Assembly: GCF_024460775.1 (NCBI RefSeq)
Contig: NZ_JANFYZ010000013.1
Coordinates: 1-64,000 of the forward strand
From: Desulfovibrio desulfuricans
GTDB lineage: Bacteria; Desulfobacterota; Desulfovibrionia; Desulfovibrionales; Desulfovibrionaceae
Direction: 5' to 3'
DNA length: 64,000 bases
The position numbers were made by a program, and so were the translations under genes. The stretch's first letter is position 1; every line of letters starts with the position of its first letter. Below the pieces are notes generated by a model. The model worked only from the letters and a program-made list of their open reading frames with translations, did no database searches and was not told where the DNA came from. Of this stretch, positions 62,957 to 64,000 are shown one piece after another.

Positions 62957-64000
62957 ATGGCTGAAAAGCTTCGGGAAGGGTTCACTACCGGCAGCGCAGC
63001 AACAGGGGCAGCGCTGGCCGCACTGCAACTGTTGCGCACGGGCACAGCGCCGGATGCAATCCCGGTGCCCCTGCCCCCTTTTAGGGCTCAGGGCGCACAC
63101 AATCAGTGCAAAAACACCAATGGCCTGCCCGAGCCTCGGGGCTGGCTGCGCCTGAAGATTGAACACTGCGCCGCAGGGCCTGCGCCGGAACTGGGTGCGG
63201 CATGGGCCGCTGCCGAAGCTGACGCCGCAAACGGGCTGGCCGATCCGCCTCCACCGGATATCATTGCCATTGCCCACGCCAGCATAATCAAGGACGGCGG
63301 CGATGACCCTGACGCCACGTCTGGCGCGCGCATAACGGCCACGGTGGTGGAGAGCGCGCTGCCCCCCACGCATCTCCCTGCAAACCAGGCCGAGGATGCG
63401 GCACGGCAGGCACCCGCCCATAACGCAGAGGGGGGATCACCCGACACGACAGTTGCATACCCCGACCACATCATTATAAAGGGAGGGCCGGGGGTGGGGC
63501 GCGTCACCCTGCCGGGCTTGCCTGTGCCCGTTGGCCAGGCTGCCGTCAACCCGGTGCCGCGCCAACAGATAACTTACGCCCTGCAAGCGCAGGAGCAGAA
63601 ATATGCCGCTGCCCTCCAGTGCCGCACCCGGCTGACGGTATTTGTCAGCGTGCCTGCTGGCGCGCAACTGGCGCACAAGACCTTCAACCCCAGATTGGGT
63701 ATTGAAGGCGGCATTTCCATATTGGGAACCCAGGGCACGGTGCGTCCGTTCAGCCATGATGCGTGGAAGGCCACTATCGAACAGGGGCTTGCCGTGGCCC
63801 GCGCCACAGGCTGCCATTGCGCATGCCTGACCACGGGAAGGCGCTCGGAACGGCTGCTTATGGAGCGCTACCCCGACCTGCCGGAGCGCTGCTTTGTACA
63901 GGTGGCGGATTTTGCGCAGTTCTCCCTGCAAGCTGTGGGGAGCATGCAGTTTGAGCGCATTATCTGGGGCTGTTTTTTTGGTAAACTGGTCAAGCTGGCC
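62957..64000 (+). CDS. cbiD: Cobalt-precorrin-5B C1-methyltransferase, cut by the window end
   Basis: First 348 codons only. It starts MAEKLREGFTTGSAATGAALAAL, the CbiD N-terminal signature, and contains KGGPGVGRVTLPGLPVPVGQAAVNPVPRQQI and GIEGGISILGTQGTVRPFS. CbiD methylates C-1 with SAM in the anaerobic cobalamin pathway. A Pro/Ala-rich, poorly conserved segment (about residues 40-165) makes this copy longer than usual. ATG 62957 follows the DapF-like stop by 3 nt. The stop codon lies beyond 64000. Confidence 0.93.
   Translation, partial: MAEKLREGFTTGSAATGAALAALQLLRTGTAPDAIPVPLPPFRAQGAHNQCKNTNGLPEPRGWLRLKIEHCAAGPAPELGAAWAAAEADAANGLADPPPPDIIAIAHASIIKDGGDDPDATSGARITATVVESALPPTHLPANQAEDAARQAPAHNAEGGSPDTTVAYPDHIIIKGGPGVGRVTLPGLPVPVGQAAVNPVPRQQITYALQAQEQKYAAALQCRTRLTVFVSVPAGAQLAHKTFNPRLGIEGGISILGTQGTVRPFSHDAWKATIEQGLAVARATGCHCACLTTGRRSERLLMERYPDLPERCFVQVADFAQFSLQAVGSMQFERIIWGCFFGKLVKLA

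Overview
The window is a GC-rich (AT-rich only in a few accessory stretches), densely coding bacterial chromosome segment. Gene content points to a sulfate-reducing Desulfobacterota of the Desulfovibrio group. The strongest sign is a protein closely resembling the Desulfovibrio Mo-Cu orange protein (ORP), encoded with ferredoxin-containing MinD-type ATPases. AmmeMemoRadiSam, anaerobic-type cobalamin genes (cbiD, cobO) and many Desulfovibrio-style chemoreceptors agree with this. No rRNA, CRISPR array or intact prophage was seen.

Layout. (1) 1-7.1 kb is accessory: a K+ channel with RCK domains, a chemoreceptor with a candidate sigma-28 promoter, a secreted ricin-fold protein, a Firmicute-like SPL radical SAM enzyme, an IS3 transposase relic and an unusual methyltransferase. 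(2) 7.4-9.9 kb holds tRNA-Pro and tRNA-His, murA and a BON-domain lipoprotein. (3) 10-15.1 kb holds an HD-GYP protein, a second chemoreceptor, an AT-rich LysR gene and a broken GNAT acetyltransferase. (4) 15.1-18.4 kb is a minus-strand cluster with a low-complexity secreted protein, the AmmeMemoRadiSam radical SAM enzyme and cobO. (5) 18.5-21.8 kb holds purM, a YccF protein and a divergent TetR/MipA pair with a candidate operator. (6) 21.8-25.8 kb is the ORP operon: orp, two MinD/ferredoxin ATPases, a second NifX-fold protein, a pseudo-receiver and a DUF134-NifX fusion. (7) 25.9-29.8 kb holds a diaminopentanoate-dehydrogenase-like enzyme, an EamA exporter, a LysR regulator and an IS200 element.

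(8) 30-42.5 kb is a long minus-strand core block: tRNA-Val, thrS-infC-rpmI-rplT-pheS-(small exported protein)-pheT-merR-rpe-tkt-pgk. This couples translation genes to pentose-phosphate/glycolysis genes. An odd structured 365-nt spacer splits rpmI from rplT. (9) 42.7-49 kb holds trmFO, a CD3324-type HTH protein with a leader that could fold two alternative ways, dut, an argD-type aminotransferase, a mini-DksA protein and a PiT/DUF47 phosphate pair. (10) 49.3-57.9 kb is the classic rpmH-rnpA-yidD-yidC-jag-mnmE operon, continued by translationally coupled RNase D-like, CofD/YvcK-like and RluA-family genes. (11) 58.2-64 kb holds envelope proteins, a shikimate-kinase-like kinase that has lost the shikimate-binding arginine, a VWA-OmpA protein, and a DapF-like epimerase followed by cbiD, which runs off the window end.

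The least explained parts are the ORP locus and its candidate operators, the alternative hairpins before the CD3324-type gene, the rpmI-rplT spacer, the DapF-like/cbiD pair and the IS200 leader that sequesters its own ribosome binding site.
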